DNA of 64,000 nucleotides from Paracoccus limosus (GCF_009711185.1 NZ_WMIF01000004.1:1-64000), one strand, 5' to 3'. Positions 45,953-55,404 are shown, counted from the stretch's first letter. Made by a program: numbers and translations. Notes: generated by a model not told the origin, from the letters alone.

Positions 45953-46879
45953 CTAGAACGTGACCGACCAGCCGCCCGACAGGCTGGCCGAGACCGAGAC
46001 TGCGGTCAGAATGTCCTTCTGCTGCTCATAGACCATCATGCTGCTGCCAGCGGGCGCCTCGGCGCGGGCATCGACCTCGCCCCAATAGGTTTCGCTGACC
46101 ATCCCGATGCGCAACTCCCCGCGCTCGACCATGCCGCGGATCTCCTTGACCAGGGCGCAATGCTTGGCTTGCAGGGCCAGGGCCCGGGATTTGTCCGTGA
46201 TTTCCGCCACAGACTGCGAAGGCGCATCGTCACCAGAGGCCGAGCCGCCGCCCTGCCGTTCCCGATTGGCCTTGATCAGCATCAGCGCCGTGCGTGCGCC
46301 ATCGACTGAACCATCCGACGCGCCTTCTGAAACCAGCTTGGCGGTGGCCAGATCATTGATCGCCTGCTCGACCATCAGGTTGTATTCGGCCTGATTGGCC
46401 TTGGTCTCTTTTTCTTCGAAGGCCTGCTGGATCTTGAAGCCCTCGACCTCCAGCTTGAACAGCGATTTCTGCGCCTCGTCATAGCTGATGGCCATCGCCC
46501 GCAAGCCGTCGGGCAGCATGCTGTCCTGATCGGCCAGCGCCCTCATGTCCGAAAAACCGGTGTCCGGATCATAGGTGATCTCGCCGCGGTCGATCGCGCC
46601 CTCCCAGGCGCTGCGCAGGGTTTTGCCGATCTCGTTCAGGCCCGCCTTCAGCTGATCGGTGACCTTTGTCATCTGCTCGGCCAGCAAGGTCGAGGCGGAT
46701 TTGACCACCGTGGCGGCCTGGTTGGTCCCCTTGCGCATTGCGTGCAGGGAATCACTTCGGAGAGGGCCACCGTTCTTGCCGGTGATCGCCATCGCCGTGA
46801 CAGTGGTGACCCGACCAGCCTGCACGACCGAGGATTGCGCCGACAGGTTGAACAGGGACAGAGCAGGGGATGACAGCAT
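45953..46879 (-). CDS. Hypothetical protein of unknown family
   Basis: A 308-residue protein with no recognised domain. The first 30 residues are small and uncharged (MLSSPALSLFNLSAQSSVVQ), without a signal-peptide basic start. A predicted helical core (about 55-185, e.g. KLEVEGFKIQQAFEEKETKA) is followed by a Ser/Gly-rich linker and a C-terminal basic-acidic region. Codon use is like its neighbours, so recent transfer is not evident. Could be surface-associated or a secretion substrate, but nothing in the sequence proves this. Confidence 0.65.
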   Translation of the reverse strand: MLSSPALSLFNLSAQSSVVQAGRVTTVTAMAITGKNGGPLRSDSLHAMRKGTNQAATVVKSASTLLAEQMTKVTDQLKAGLNEIGKTLRSAWEGAIDRGEITYDPDTGFSDMRALADQDSMLPDGLRAMAISYDEAQKSLFKLEVEGFKIQQAFEEKETKANQAEYNLMVEQAINDLATAKLVSEGASDGSVDGARTALMLIKANRERQGGGSASGDDAPSQSVAEITDKSRALALQAKHCALVKEIRGMVERGELRIGMVSETYWGEVDARAEAPAGSSMMVYEQQKDILTAVSVSASLSGGWSVTF

Positions 46880-46966
46880 GATGGGCTCCCTTCCCGTTCA
46901 GCCTAGCAACTGTCGAGATAGGGCCGAAGGGAAAAGCCCGCAGGATTTTATCGGACGGAGGCGGCT

Positions 46967-46990
46967 TGCCCCTGCGCCGGCCCAGGGGCA
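46967..46990 (+). other. Leader hairpin before the Asn/Pro-rich protein
   Basis: TGCCCCTG (46967-46974) pairs with CAGGGGCA (46983-46990) around eight bases, 26 bases before the ATG at 47016. It may affect translation or terminate transcripts entering from the left. Confidence 0.4.
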
Positions 46991-47015
46991 GAATTCGCGA
47001 AACGGAGCCCCGATC

Positions 47016-47480
47016 ATGCGCCCTGCCGCCACCTGCCTGTTGCCCTGCCTGCTGGCCCTCGCCGGGCCGGCCTTGGCCGATGCGCCGCTGTTTCTGATCG
47101 AACAATCCGGCCTGCCCTTCGATCTTGGGCCCGGCGCGCCGCGCAACCAGCCCTCGCGGCAGGCCAATTCCCCCAATGCGGCACCGAATTCTCTGGCCAA
47201 TCCGGCCAATTCCTCGACCGTTTATGCCAATTCGCCGCGCAACCCGGCCAATGAAAAGCGGGTGATCTTTCTGGGCGATGGCTCGGTCGTGGGCTATTAT
47301 GCGCCAAGCAGCGCCGGCACGCTGAACCTGTTTGATCGCGCGGGCAAGCGCGTCGCCTATCGGCCGCGCGATTCGAAAAGCCTGTTTTCCAACGACGGCC
47401 GCTGGTGCGGCACGGTGGCGGCGGCGCAGGGCGGCGGATTCGCCTTTGGTGTGCTGCGCAGCTGCGCCACCCTGTTCTGA
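47016..47480 (+). CDS. Secreted protein with Asn/Pro-rich repeats
   Basis: A 154-residue exported protein (signal peptide 1-21, ending PALAD). A low-complexity stretch about residues 42-75 repeats NSPN/NPAN units, and the C-terminal part with IFLGDGSVVGYYAP and GTLNLFDRAGKRVAYRP resembles a group of Rhodobacterales secreted proteins with an NSPNNF-type repeat. A hairpin at 46967-46990 lies in the leader. Start ATG 47016 has a CGGAG ribosome-binding site. Role unknown. Confidence 0.72.
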   Translation: MRPAATCLLPCLLALAGPALADAPLFLIEQSGLPFDLGPGAPRNQPSRQANSPNAAPNSLANPANSSTVYANSPRNPANEKRVIFLGDGSVVGYYAPSSAGTLNLFDRAGKRVAYRPRDSKSLFSNDGRWCGTVAAAQGGGFAFGVLRSCATLF

Positions 47481-47545
47481 GGGGCGCGATACGCAACTGT
47501 CACATGGCGGCGCTAGATGGTCGCCGAGGCTTTCAGGAGACGAAC

Positions 47546-48454
47546 ATGCAAGACGGCGCCCCTCAGGACTGGCTGCGCAGCGAGCTGGACAATACGCTGG
47601 ACGAAGACTTCGAGCTTGAGCTCGAAGATGCCGCCCTGTCGGAAGAGATCGCCAAGATCTACCGCGACACCCATCCCAACCAGATGCCGCGCGCCGATTA
47701 TTTCCATGGCCTGCTGCGGCTGCAGTCCGAACTGATCCGGCTGCAGGACTGGGTGGCCTATCACAAGGAAAAGGTCGTCGTGATCTTCGAGGGTCGCGAC
47801 AGCGCCGGCAAGGGCGGCGCGATCAAGCGCATCGCGCAGCGGCTGAACCCGCGCGTCTGCCGCACCGTCGCCCTGCCCGCGCCCTCGGACCGGGAAAAAT
47901 CGCAATGGTATTTCCAGCGCTATGTGCCGCATCTGCCGGCCGGCGGTGAAATCGTGCTGTTCGACCGCAGCTGGTATAACCGCGCCGGCGTCGAGCGGGT
48001 GATGGGCTTTGCCACCGAGCCGCAGGTCGAGCAGTTCTTTCAGGATGTGCCGGAATTCGAACGGATGCTGGTCCGCTCGGGCATCCGGGTGGTGAAATAC
48101 TGGTTCTCGATCACCGACGAGGAACAGCAGATGCGCTTCCTGATGCGCATCCACGACCCGCTGAAACAGTGGAAACTGTCGCCGATGGACCTGCAGTCGC
48201 GCGTCCGCTGGGAAGATTACACCAAGGCCAAGGAAGACATGTTCGAACGCACGAACATCCCCGAGGCGCCGTGGTATATCGTGCCCGGCAACGACAAGAA
48301 ACGCGCCCGCCTGAACTGCATGGCGCATCTGCTGAGCCTGATCCCCTATGGCGACGTGCCCCATCACGAGGTCATCCTGCCCGACCGCGTGTTCAACCCC
48401 GATTACGAACGCGAAGTCCTGCCGCCGGAACTCTACGTGCCGCAGCTTTACTGA
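47546..48454 (+). CDS. ppk2: Polyphosphate kinase 2
   Basis: A 302-residue PPK2 enzyme that uses polyphosphate to phosphorylate nucleoside phosphates (or the reverse). Walker A FEGRDSAGKGG is at residues 81-91, followed by the GAIKRIAQRLNPRVCRTVAL lid region; Walker B-type FDRSWYNRAGVERVMGF and the lid SQWYFQRYVPHLP are intact. A short acidic N-terminal extension (DEDFELELEDAAL) precedes the kinase fold. AGGAGA ribosome-binding site before ATG 47546. Confidence 0.95.
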   Translation: MQDGAPQDWLRSELDNTLDEDFELELEDAALSEEIAKIYRDTHPNQMPRADYFHGLLRLQSELIRLQDWVAYHKEKVVVIFEGRDSAGKGGAIKRIAQRLNPRVCRTVALPAPSDREKSQWYFQRYVPHLPAGGEIVLFDRSWYNRAGVERVMGFATEPQVEQFFQDVPEFERMLVRSGIRVVKYWFSITDEEQQMRFLMRIHDPLKQWKLSPMDLQSRVRWEDYTKAKEDMFERTNIPEAPWYIVPGNDKKRARLNCMAHLLSLIPYGDVPHHEVILPDRVFNPDYEREVLPPELYVPQLY

Positions 48455-48544
48455 CCGTAACGCCGCTGCCCGACCGCTTGGGCGGATCGGGCAGCGCAAT
48501 CATCCCACCTTCTGTTGTCCGGCGCGATGGATTAGACTACGGGC

Positions 48545-49006
48545 ATGTTCCGTAATCTTCTCAGTCGCCTGTTTCTTGAATCGCCCGCGCCGGACCGCCT
48601 GTCCGCGCAGGATGCCGAAATCGCCATCGCCGCGCTTCTGGTGCGTCTGGCCCGCTCGGACGAGCGCTATGCCGAGTCCGAGCGCCAGCGCATCGAAACC
48701 GTTCTGGCGCGTCGGCGCGGCCTGACCCGCAGCGAGGCTGCCGCGCGCCGCGTCGCCGCCGAGATGATCGAGGCCGAGGCCCCCGACACCGTGCGCTTTA
48801 CCCGCACCGTCAAGGAACGCATCGCGCTTGATGACCGGATGGACGTCATCGCGGCGCTTTGGGAAATCGCCTATTCCGATGGCCGGCGCGGCGCAGAAGA
48901 GGAAAGCCTGGTGCGCCTGATCGCGGGTCTGCTGGGAATCACCGACCGCGATTCGGCGCTGACGCGGCAGCGCGTGCTGACCGAAATGGGGTTGCGCGAC
49001 GAATAG
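48545..49006 (+). CDS. TerB-family protein
   Basis: A 153-residue helical protein of the TerB superfamily, with AIAALLVRLARSDERYAESER and LWEIAYSDGRRGAEEE, where the repeated acidic-to-basic pattern fits the family. TerB proteins are linked to tellurite resistance and stress, but this small single-domain type is usually uncharacterised. Start ATG 48545. It shares the TerB fold with the J-domain protein at 22410-23141. Confidence 0.85.
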   Translation: MFRNLLSRLFLESPAPDRLSAQDAEIAIAALLVRLARSDERYAESERQRIETVLARRRGLTRSEAAARRVAAEMIEAEAPDTVRFTRTVKERIALDDRMDVIAALWEIAYSDGRRGAEEESLVRLIAGLLGITDRDSALTRQRVLTEMGLRDE

Positions 49007-49085
49007 TTCGGCACGTGGCGTCCTGTCCGTAAAGACGGGTAGGAAATCATTGCATCCGCGCAACAAATGTCGCCTCATAAGCCGC

Positions 49086-49898
49086 ATGAACGATACGAAC
49101 CCCGCCCCTGCGCCTGCCCGCCCGGACAGCTCTGTTCCGGTTATCGAGATTCGCGATCTGCACAAGGCTTATGGCCCGTTGCAGGTGATCCGCGGCGTCA
49201 GCCTTGTTGCGCCCCGCGGCCATGTCATCAGCCTGATCGGCAGCTCGGGGTCGGGGAAATCGACCCTGCTGCGCTGCTGCAACCTGCTTGAGGACAGTCA
49301 GCAGGGCGAGATCCTGTTCGAAGGCGAGGCGATCAAATGGCGCGGCACCGGCATGGCGCGGGTGCCGGCCGACCGCGCGCAGGTAACGCGGCAGCGCACC
49401 AACCTGTCGATGGTGTTCCAGCAGTTCAACCTGTGGTCCCACCTGACCATCCTGCAAAACGTCATGGAAGCGCCAGTGCATGTGCTGAAGCGCGATCCCA
49501 AGGCCGTCGAGGCCCGCGCCCGCGAGCTTCTGGCCAAGGTCGGCATCGGCGACAAGGCCGACAACTGGCCCGCGCAGCTGTCGGGCGGCCAGCAACAGCG
49601 CGCTGCCATCGCCCGCGCCCTGTGCATGGAGCCGCGCGCCCTGCTTCTGGACGAGCCGACCAGCGCGCTGGACCCCGAACTGCAACAAGAGGTGGTCAAG
49701 GTCATCAAGGATCTGGCCGCCGAGCATCGCACCATGCTGCTGGTGACGCATGACATGCGGCTGGCCGCCGATGTCAGCGACCATGTCGTGTTCCTGCATC
49801 AGGGCCGCATCGAGGAAGAAGGGCCGCCGGCCCGGCTGTTCTCGGCGCCGCGCTCGGAGCGGCTGCGCCAATTTCTCAGTGCCACAATGGCCGAATGA
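49086..49898 (+). CDS. Amino-acid-type ABC transporter ATP-binding protein
   Basis: A 270-residue HisP-like ATPase. Walker A is GSSGSGKST, the signature LSGGQQQRAAIARAL and Walker B LLLDEPTSALDPE are complete, and the D-loop and switch His are present. ATG 49086 is preferred over a TTG at 49050 because the ATPase fold begins soon after. First gene of an operon with a binding protein, two permeases and a glutamine-synthetase-like enzyme. Confidence 0.92.
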   Translation: MNDTNPAPAPARPDSSVPVIEIRDLHKAYGPLQVIRGVSLVAPRGHVISLIGSSGSGKSTLLRCCNLLEDSQQGEILFEGEAIKWRGTGMARVPADRAQVTRQRTNLSMVFQQFNLWSHLTILQNVMEAPVHVLKRDPKAVEARARELLAKVGIGDKADNWPAQLSGGQQQRAAIARALCMEPRALLLDEPTSALDPELQQEVVKVIKDLAAEHRTMLLVTHDMRLAADVSDHVVFLHQGRIEEEGPPARLFSAPRSERLRQFLSATMAE

Positions 49899-49920
49899 TC
49901 CCCCAACAGGAGAAGAAAGA

Positions 49921-50646
49921 ATGAAGAAGATCCTGCTAGCAGTCGCGGCACTTGCGCTGACGGCCGGTATGGGCATGGCCGAAACCGTGCGGATCGGCAC
50001 CGAGGGCGCCTATCCTCCCTACAACTTCGTCAACGACAAAGGGCAGCTCGACGGGTTCGAGATCGAGCTGGGCAATGAGCTGTGCAAGCGCGCCGCGCTG
50101 GAGTGCACATGGGTCAAGAACGACTGGGATTCGATCATTCCGAACCTCGTCAGCTCGAACTATGACGCGATCATGGCCGGCATGAACATCTCGGACGAGC
50201 GCAAGAAGGCCATCGCCTTCTCCGAGGAATACACGCCGCCGCCGCTTTCGGCCTATGCCGCGCTGACGCCGGATGCCGACATCAAGGGCGCGGTCGCCGC
50301 CCAGACCAGCACCATTCAGGCCGGCTATGTCGCCGAAACCGGCGCCAGCCTCGTCGAATTCCCCACCGGCGAGGAAACCATCGCCGCCGTGCGCAATGGC
50401 GAGGCCGAGGCCGTATTCGCCGACCGTGACTTCCTTGCGCCCTATGTGCAGGAATCGAACGGCCAGCTGGTGTGGGTCAAGGGTCAGGAAAAGGTCGTCG
50501 TCGGTGAGGGCATCGCCATCGGCCTGCGCAAAAGCGACACCGAGCTGAAGGCCAAGTTCGACAAGGCCATCGAATCGATGAAGGCCGACGGCAGCCTGAA
50601 CAAGCTGATCACGAAATGGTACGGCCCCGAGGCTCTGGTCTTCTGA
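49921..50646 (+). CDS. Periplasmic solute-binding protein (SBP_bac_3)
   Basis: A 241-residue protein with signal peptide 1-20 (ending MGMAE) and the family start VRIGTEGAYPPYNFVNDKGQLDGFEIE. The central SNYDAIMAGMNISDERKKAIAF is typical of lysine/arginine/ornithine/histidine binders. An AGGAGAAG ribosome-binding site lies seven bases upstream. The binding residues suggest a basic or polar amino-acid-like ligand, but identity cannot be fixed. Confidence 0.92.
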   Translation: MKKILLAVAALALTAGMGMAETVRIGTEGAYPPYNFVNDKGQLDGFEIELGNELCKRAALECTWVKNDWDSIIPNLVSSNYDAIMAGMNISDERKKAIAFSEEYTPPPLSAYAALTPDADIKGAVAAQTSTIQAGYVAETGASLVEFPTGEETIAAVRNGEAEAVFADRDFLAPYVQESNGQLVWVKGQEKVVVGEGIAIGLRKSDTELKAKFDKAIESMKADGSLNKLITKWYGPEALVF

Positions 50647-50668
50647 TCGGGCACATCAAGGCAAAACC

Positions 50669-50691
50669 GCCGCCCGGAGGCTCCGGGCGGC
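50669..50691 (+). other. GC-rich hairpin between binding protein and permease genes
   Basis: GCCGCCCGGAG (50669-50679) and CTCCGGGCGGC (50681-50691) are perfect complements. Such stems after a binding-protein gene often stabilise its message so it outnumbers the permeases. Confidence 0.6.
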
Positions 50692-50706
50692 CATTTGGGG
50701 TAATCG

Positions 50707-51585
50707 ATGTTCGCGTCCTGCGCCGATCCAAAGACGCTTGAGGGGCTGGCCTGGCTGCTGTGCTATCTCAGCTCGGGCAAGCATCTGCTGTTCTATCTGT
50801 CCTTTGGCACGGTGATCCTGCTCTTGCTGATCACGGCGCCCATCGCGCTGCTCTTCGGCTTTGGCGGTGCGCTGGCGGTGCGCTCGCGCATCACGCCGCT
50901 GCGCTGGTTCGGCAAGATCTATACCTCGATGGTGCGGGGCATTCCCGACATCATCTTCTTTCTGTTCGTGCCGATCGCGCTGGATCAGGGTTTCGAATGG
51001 CTGCGCGCCAAGGTTTACTGCGATCCTTCGGTGCCGATCCGGCAGGGCAATGAATTCGTGGTCTGCCCGGCGGCCAAGCTGCCGCTGTCGACCGCGCCGG
51101 AATGGGTGCATCAGGGCTATGGCATCTTTCTGGCGGTGGTGGCCTTTGCCATCGTCTTTGGCGCCTTCGCGGCCAATGTGCTGAATGGCGCGATGAATGC
51201 CGTGCCGCGCGCCCAGCTTGAAACCGCCGAAGCCTATGGCATGAGCCCGCGTCAGGTGAACCGGCGCATTCTGATCCCGCAGATGTGGACCTATGCCCTG
51301 CCCGGCCTCACCAACCTGTGGATGATTCTGGTCAAGGCCACACCGCTGCTGTTCATCCTGGGGGTCGAGGACATCGTCTATTGGGCGCGCGAACTGGGCG
51401 GCTCCAAGACCAATGCCTATGCCTATCCGCACCCCGACTGGCGGCTTTATTATTTCCTTGCGATTCTGGTATTTTACCTGCTGATGACCTGGGGATCGGA
51501 ACGGATCTTCGACCGCATCCGCGCCCGGCTGTCGCATGGGCAGGCCACCGCCGCCGGTGAGGCGATGCGAAAGGCCGCGACATGA
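50707..51585 (+). CDS. Amino-acid-type ABC transporter permease 1
   Basis: A 292-residue HisQ/GlnP-like permease with five or so helices. The RGIPDIIFFLFVPIALDQG stretch and the coupling loop AQLETAEAYGMSPRQVNRR are the conserved EAA-type contacts. There is a longer periplasmic insert (about 103-132, with VYCDPSVPIRQGNEF and two cysteines) than usual. Its stop overlaps the next start by four bases. Confidence 0.9.
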   Translation: MFASCADPKTLEGLAWLLCYLSSGKHLLFYLSFGTVILLLLITAPIALLFGFGGALAVRSRITPLRWFGKIYTSMVRGIPDIIFFLFVPIALDQGFEWLRAKVYCDPSVPIRQGNEFVVCPAAKLPLSTAPEWVHQGYGIFLAVVAFAIVFGAFAANVLNGAMNAVPRAQLETAEAYGMSPRQVNRRILIPQMWTYALPGLTNLWMILVKATPLLFILGVEDIVYWARELGGSKTNAYAYPHPDWRLYYFLAILVFYLLMTWGSERIFDRIRARLSHGQATAAGEAMRKAAT

Positions 51586-52409
51586 ACGAATGCCTCGTCA
51601 CCATTCAGGAATATGCACTGCGTTCGCTGGGCATCGGCGAGCGGATGCTGCCGCGCGGCGACTTCACCCTGTGCCAGCAGATCACGCTGATCGGCTCGGG
51701 TCTGCTGTGGAACCTGTATTTTGCCGCCTTCGCGCTGCTCATCGGCTTTTTTCTGGCCAATGCGCTGGCTTTGGCCAAGACCAGCCGCAACCCCTGGCTG
51801 CGCAAGCCGGCGGAATGGTTCATCTTCGTGTTCCGCGGCAGCCCGCTGTTCATCCAGTTTTTCATCGCCTATGAGGCGCTGGTGCAATTGCCGCGCACCG
51901 GCATCCCGCTGTTGGGCCTGACCTTGCCGACCGACTGGATGACCAAGGCCTGGGCCGGCGCGCTGCTGGTACTGGTGCTCAACACCGCCGCCTATTCGGC
52001 CGAGATCTTTTACGGCGCGCTGCGCAACCTGCCCAAGGGCGAACTTGAGGCTGCTGATGCCTATGGCCTGTCGGGCTGGACGCGCTATCGCCGCATCATG
52101 TGGCCGACGGCGATGCGGCTGGCCTGGCCCGCCTATACCAACGAGGCGATCTTTCTGTTCCATGCCACGACGCTGGTGTTCTTTTCCGGCTTTCCGGCGC
52201 TGCGCCAACAGGGCGATGCGCTGTATTACGCCAGCTATTTCGCTGACAAGACCTTCAACCCCTTCGTCGCCTATCCGATCGTCGCGGGGTTTTTCATCCT
52301 TCTGACCCTGCTGCTGATCACGCTGTTCGGGGTCGTCAATCGGCGGCTGAACCGCCATTTGCCGGGGGCGACCAGCAAGGTCCGCTACCGGCCCAATCTT
52401 CTCAGGTGA
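51582..52409 (+). CDS. Amino-acid-type ABC transporter permease 2
   Basis: A 275-residue HisM-like permease with the RGSPLFIQFFIAYEALVQ segment and coupling loop GELEAADAYGLSGWTRYRR. Heterodimer with permease 1. Overlaps the upstream gene and precedes the enzyme gene by three bases, so it is translationally linked in one operon. Confidence 0.9.
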   Translation: MNECLVTIQEYALRSLGIGERMLPRGDFTLCQQITLIGSGLLWNLYFAAFALLIGFFLANALALAKTSRNPWLRKPAEWFIFVFRGSPLFIQFFIAYEALVQLPRTGIPLLGLTLPTDWMTKAWAGALLVLVLNTAAYSAEIFYGALRNLPKGELEAADAYGLSGWTRYRRIMWPTAMRLAWPAYTNEAIFLFHATTLVFFSGFPALRQQGDALYYASYFADKTFNPFVAYPIVAGFFILLTLLLITLFGVVNRRLNRHLPGATSKVRYRPNLLR

Positions 52410-52412
52410 CAT

Positions 52413-53744
52413 ATGGACTGGTTGCGCGAACATCCCGAAGTCAAGACCATCCGCGTGGCGGCCGCCGATCTGAACGGCCAGCCGCGCGGCAAACGCGTTC
52501 CGGCCCGTTTCGCCGACAAGATCCTGACCGAGGGGACGAAGTTCCCCTATTCGGTCCTGAACATGGACATCTGGGGCGAGGATGTGGAAAACAGCCCGCT
52601 GGTGTTTCAGTCGGGCGATCCGGACGGGCTGCTTTTGCCGACCGAGCGCGGCTTCATGCCGATGCCGTGGCTGGAGGCGCCGACCGGGCTGCTGCCGCTG
52701 TGGATGTTCCATGCCGACGGCACGCCCTATGACGGCGATCCGCGGCAGGCGCTGGCCCGCGTCGTCGACCGCTACAAGGCCGCCGGCCTGACGCCGGTGG
52801 TCGCGACCGAGCTCGAGTTCTTTCTGATCGACGATTCCGGCGGGCAATTGCGCGTGCCGCCCAGCCCGCGTTCGGGCAAGCGCCGCACCGGGGCCGAAAC
52901 GCTGTCGCTGCGGGCGCTGGATGCCTTCGACCGCTTCTTTACCGCGCTTTACGAGGCAAGCGAGGCGATGGACATCCCGGCCGATACCGCGATCTCCGAA
53001 GCGGCGCCGGGCCAGTTCGAGATCAACCTGATGCATCAGGCCGATCCCCTGAAGGCCGCCGATGACAGCTGGCTTTTCAAGCTGCTGGTCAAGGGGCTGG
53101 CGCGGCAATACGGCTTTGCCGGTTCGTTCATGGCCAAGCCCTATGAGGAATGGAACGGCTCGGGGATGCACATGCATTTCTCGATTCTGGACGCCAAGGG
53201 CAACAACATCTTCGACAATGGCACCGAGATGGGATCGGACCGGCTGCGCCATGCCGTGGCCGGCTGTCTGGCCGCCATGCCCGGCTCGACCCTGCTGTTT
53301 GCGCCGCATGAGAACAGCTATGACCGGCTGGTGCCGAACGCCCATGCGCCGACCGGCATCGGCTGGGCCTATGAAAACCGCACCTCGGCCATCCGCATCC
53401 CCTCATCCGGCCCCAAGGCGCGCCGCATCGAACATCGCGTGGCCGGCGGCGACGTGAACCCCTACCTGACCGTGGCCGCCGTGCTGGGCGCAGCGCTGAA
53501 CGGGCTGGAGGACCGCGCCGAGGCGCCGCCGCCGATTCAGGGCAATGCCTATGAGCAGGGTCTGGCGCAACTGCCCGCGACCTGGGGCGAAGCCATCGAC
53601 GCCTTTGCCAGCAGTCCCGAGATCAAGCGCATCTTCCCGGCGCATCTGATCGAGAACTTTGTCATGACCAAGCGGCAAGAGCTGCATTACATGGCCGAAC
53701 TGTCGGATGATGAAACCGTCGAGCTTTATCTGGATACCGTCTGA
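52413..53744 (+). CDS. Glutamine synthetase-family ligase (PuuA-like)
   Basis: A 443-residue GS-fold enzyme. It has the beta-grasp segment VAAADLNGQPRGKRVP, the ATP/metal ATELEFFLIDD, the KPYEEWNGSGMHMHFS loop and the NRTSAIRIPSSGP region. There is no Tyr-type adenylylation loop, so it is a glutamylamide ligase type such as gamma-glutamylpolyamine synthetase, not the housekeeping enzyme (glnA is at 16844). Being the last gene of an ABC import operon, it probably glutamylates the imported amine or amino acid; substrate is inference. Confidence 0.88.
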   Translation: MDWLREHPEVKTIRVAAADLNGQPRGKRVPARFADKILTEGTKFPYSVLNMDIWGEDVENSPLVFQSGDPDGLLLPTERGFMPMPWLEAPTGLLPLWMFHADGTPYDGDPRQALARVVDRYKAAGLTPVVATELEFFLIDDSGGQLRVPPSPRSGKRRTGAETLSLRALDAFDRFFTALYEASEAMDIPADTAISEAAPGQFEINLMHQADPLKAADDSWLFKLLVKGLARQYGFAGSFMAKPYEEWNGSGMHMHFSILDAKGNNIFDNGTEMGSDRLRHAVAGCLAAMPGSTLLFAPHENSYDRLVPNAHAPTGIGWAYENRTSAIRIPSSGPKARRIEHRVAGGDVNPYLTVAAVLGAALNGLEDRAEAPPPIQGNAYEQGLAQLPATWGEAIDAFASSPEIKRIFPAHLIENFVMTKRQELHYMAELSDDETVELYLDTV

Positions 53745-53755
53745 CGCCAGGTGAA

Positions 53756-53805
53756 TTTGCAATTTTTCTATTTGCAGTCGAAGATCATTGCATAATTTGC
53801 AAATT
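53756..53805 (+). promoter_or_regulatory. TTTGCAA-type binding sites upstream of pccB
   Basis: Three related boxes: TTTGCAAT (53756-53763), TTTGCAGT (53771-53778) and TTTGCAAA (53796-53803), the last within the palindrome AATTTGCAAATT (53794-53805). They resemble the TTTGCAAA motif reported for the PccR/RamB family regulators of propionyl-CoA metabolism in R. sphaeroides. No such regulator gene is in the window. The AT-rich stretch also fits a promoter for pccB. Confidence 0.55.
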
Positions 53806-53871
53806 TTCGGCTTTTCGCTTTCGGTGAACGGACAAAGCCTCTAGTTTGCGGGAAACCCCATGGAGGCGCAG

Positions 53872-55404
53872 ATGAAGGACATCCTGAACGAGTTGGAATC
53901 CCGGCGCCGCGATGCCCGGTTGGGCGGTGGCCAGCGCCGGATCGACGCCCAGCACGCCCGCGGCAAGCTGACGGCACGCGAGCGGCTGGAACTGCTGCTG
54001 GACGAAGGCTCCTTCGAAGAGTTCGACATGTTCGTGCGCCACCGCTCGACCGATTTCGGCATGGAGAACGACCGCCCCTATGGCGATGGCGTCGTCACCG
54101 GCTGGGGCACGATCAACGGCCGTATGGTCTATGTCTTTTCGCAGGATTTCACCGTCTTTGGCGGCTCGCTGTCGGAAACCCATGCGCAAAAGATCTGCAA
54201 GATCATGGACATGGCGGTGCAGAACGGCGCGCCGGTCATCGGGTTGAACGATTCGGGCGGCGCCCGCATTCAGGAAGGCGTCGCCAGCCTTGCCGGCTAT
54301 GCCGACGTGTTCCAGCGCAATATCATGGCCTCGGGCGTGGTGCCGCAGATCAGCGTCATCATGGGCCCCTGTGCCGGCGGCGCGGTCTATAGCCCGGCGA
54401 TGACCGACTTCATCTTCATGGTCAAGGACACGTCCTATATGTTCGTAACCGGCCCCGATGTGGTCAAGACGGTGACGAATGAGGTGGTGACGGCTGAACA
54501 GCTGGGCGGCGCCTCGACCCATACCAAGAAATCCTCGGTCGCGGATGGCGCGTTTGAAAACGACGTCGAGGCGATGACCGAAATCCGGCGGCTGGTGGAC
54601 TTGCTGCCGCTCAACAACCGCGAAAAGGCGCCGACGCGGCCCTTCTTTGACGATCCGAACCGCATCGAGCCCAGCCTTGATACGCTGATCCCCGACAACC
54701 CGAACCAGCCCTATGACATGAAGGAACTGATCCTGAAGGTCGCGGATGAGGGCGATTTCTACGAGATCCAAAAGGATTACGCCGCCAATATCATCACCGG
54801 CTTTATCCGCGTCGAGGGTCAGACCGTGGGCGTCGTCGCCAACCAGCCGATGGTGCTGGCCGGCTGTCTGGACATCGATTCCAGCCGCAAAGCCGCGCGC
54901 TTCGTGCGCTTCTGCGATGCCTTTGAAATTCCGATCCTGACCTTTGTCGATGTGCCCGGCTTCCTGCCCGGCACGGCGCAGGAATATGGCGGCGTCATCA
55001 AACATGGCGCGAAACTGCTGTTTGCCTATGGCGAGGCCACGGTGCCGAAAGTCACCGTCATCACCCGCAAGGCCTATGGCGGCGCCTATGACGTGATGGC
55101 CTCGAAACATCTGCGCGGCGATTTCAACTATGCCTGGCCCACGGCGGAAATCGCGGTGATGGGTGCCAAGGGCGCCGTCGAGATCCTGTATCGCAGCGAG
55201 CTGGGCGAGCCCGACAAGATCGCCGCGCGGACCCAGGATTATGAGGATCGCTTTGCCAACCCCTTCGTGGCCGCTGAAAAGGGCTTTATCGACGAGGTGA
55301 TCCAGCCGCGCTCGACCCGGCGCCGCGTCGCCCGCGCCTTTGCCAGCCTGCGCGGAAAAAAGCTTTCCAACCCATGGAAGAAGCACGACAATATCCCGCT
55401 CTGA
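53872..55404 (+). CDS. pccB: Propionyl-CoA carboxylase beta subunit
   Basis: A 510-residue carboxyltransferase subunit which, with PccA, converts propionyl-CoA to methylmalonyl-CoA. It has the N-terminal [17 protein letters not shown], the acyl-CoA/oxyanion loops [18 protein letters not shown] and [17 protein letters not shown], and the C-terminal [20 protein letters not shown] and [19 protein letters not shown] 53872 with GGAGGCGCAG directly upstream fixes the start. Five small genes separate it from pccA. Confidence 0.97.
   Translation: MKDILNELESRRRDARLGGGQRRIDAQHARGKLTARERLELLLDEGSFEEFDMFVRHRSTDFGMENDRPYGDGVVTGWGTINGRMVYVFSQDFTVFGGSLSETHAQKICKIMDMAVQNGAPVIGLNDSGGARIQEGVASLAGYADVFQRNIMASGVVPQISVIMGPCAGGAVYSPAMTDFIFMVKDTSYMFVTGPDVVKTVTNEVVTAEQLGGASTHTKKSSVADGAFENDVEAMTEIRRLVDLLPLNNREKAPTRPFFDDPNRIEPSLDTLIPDNPNQPYDMKELILKVADEGDFYEIQKDYAANIITGFIRVEGQTVGVVANQPMVLAGCLDIDSSRKAARFVRFCDAFEIPILTFVDVPGFLPGTAQEYGGVIKHGAKLLFAYGEATVPKVTVITRKAYGGAYDVMASKHLRGDFNYAWPTAEIAVMGAKGAVEILYRSELGEPDKIAARTQDYEDRFANPFVAAEKGFIDEVIQPRSTRRRVARAFASLRGKKLSNPWKKHDNIPL

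Noticed and set aside
53871..55404. Reading pccB as acetyl-CoA carboxylase
   Set aside because: Linkage with the biotin-carboxylase/biotin fusion and methylmalonyl-CoA mutase supports the propionyl-CoA enzyme.
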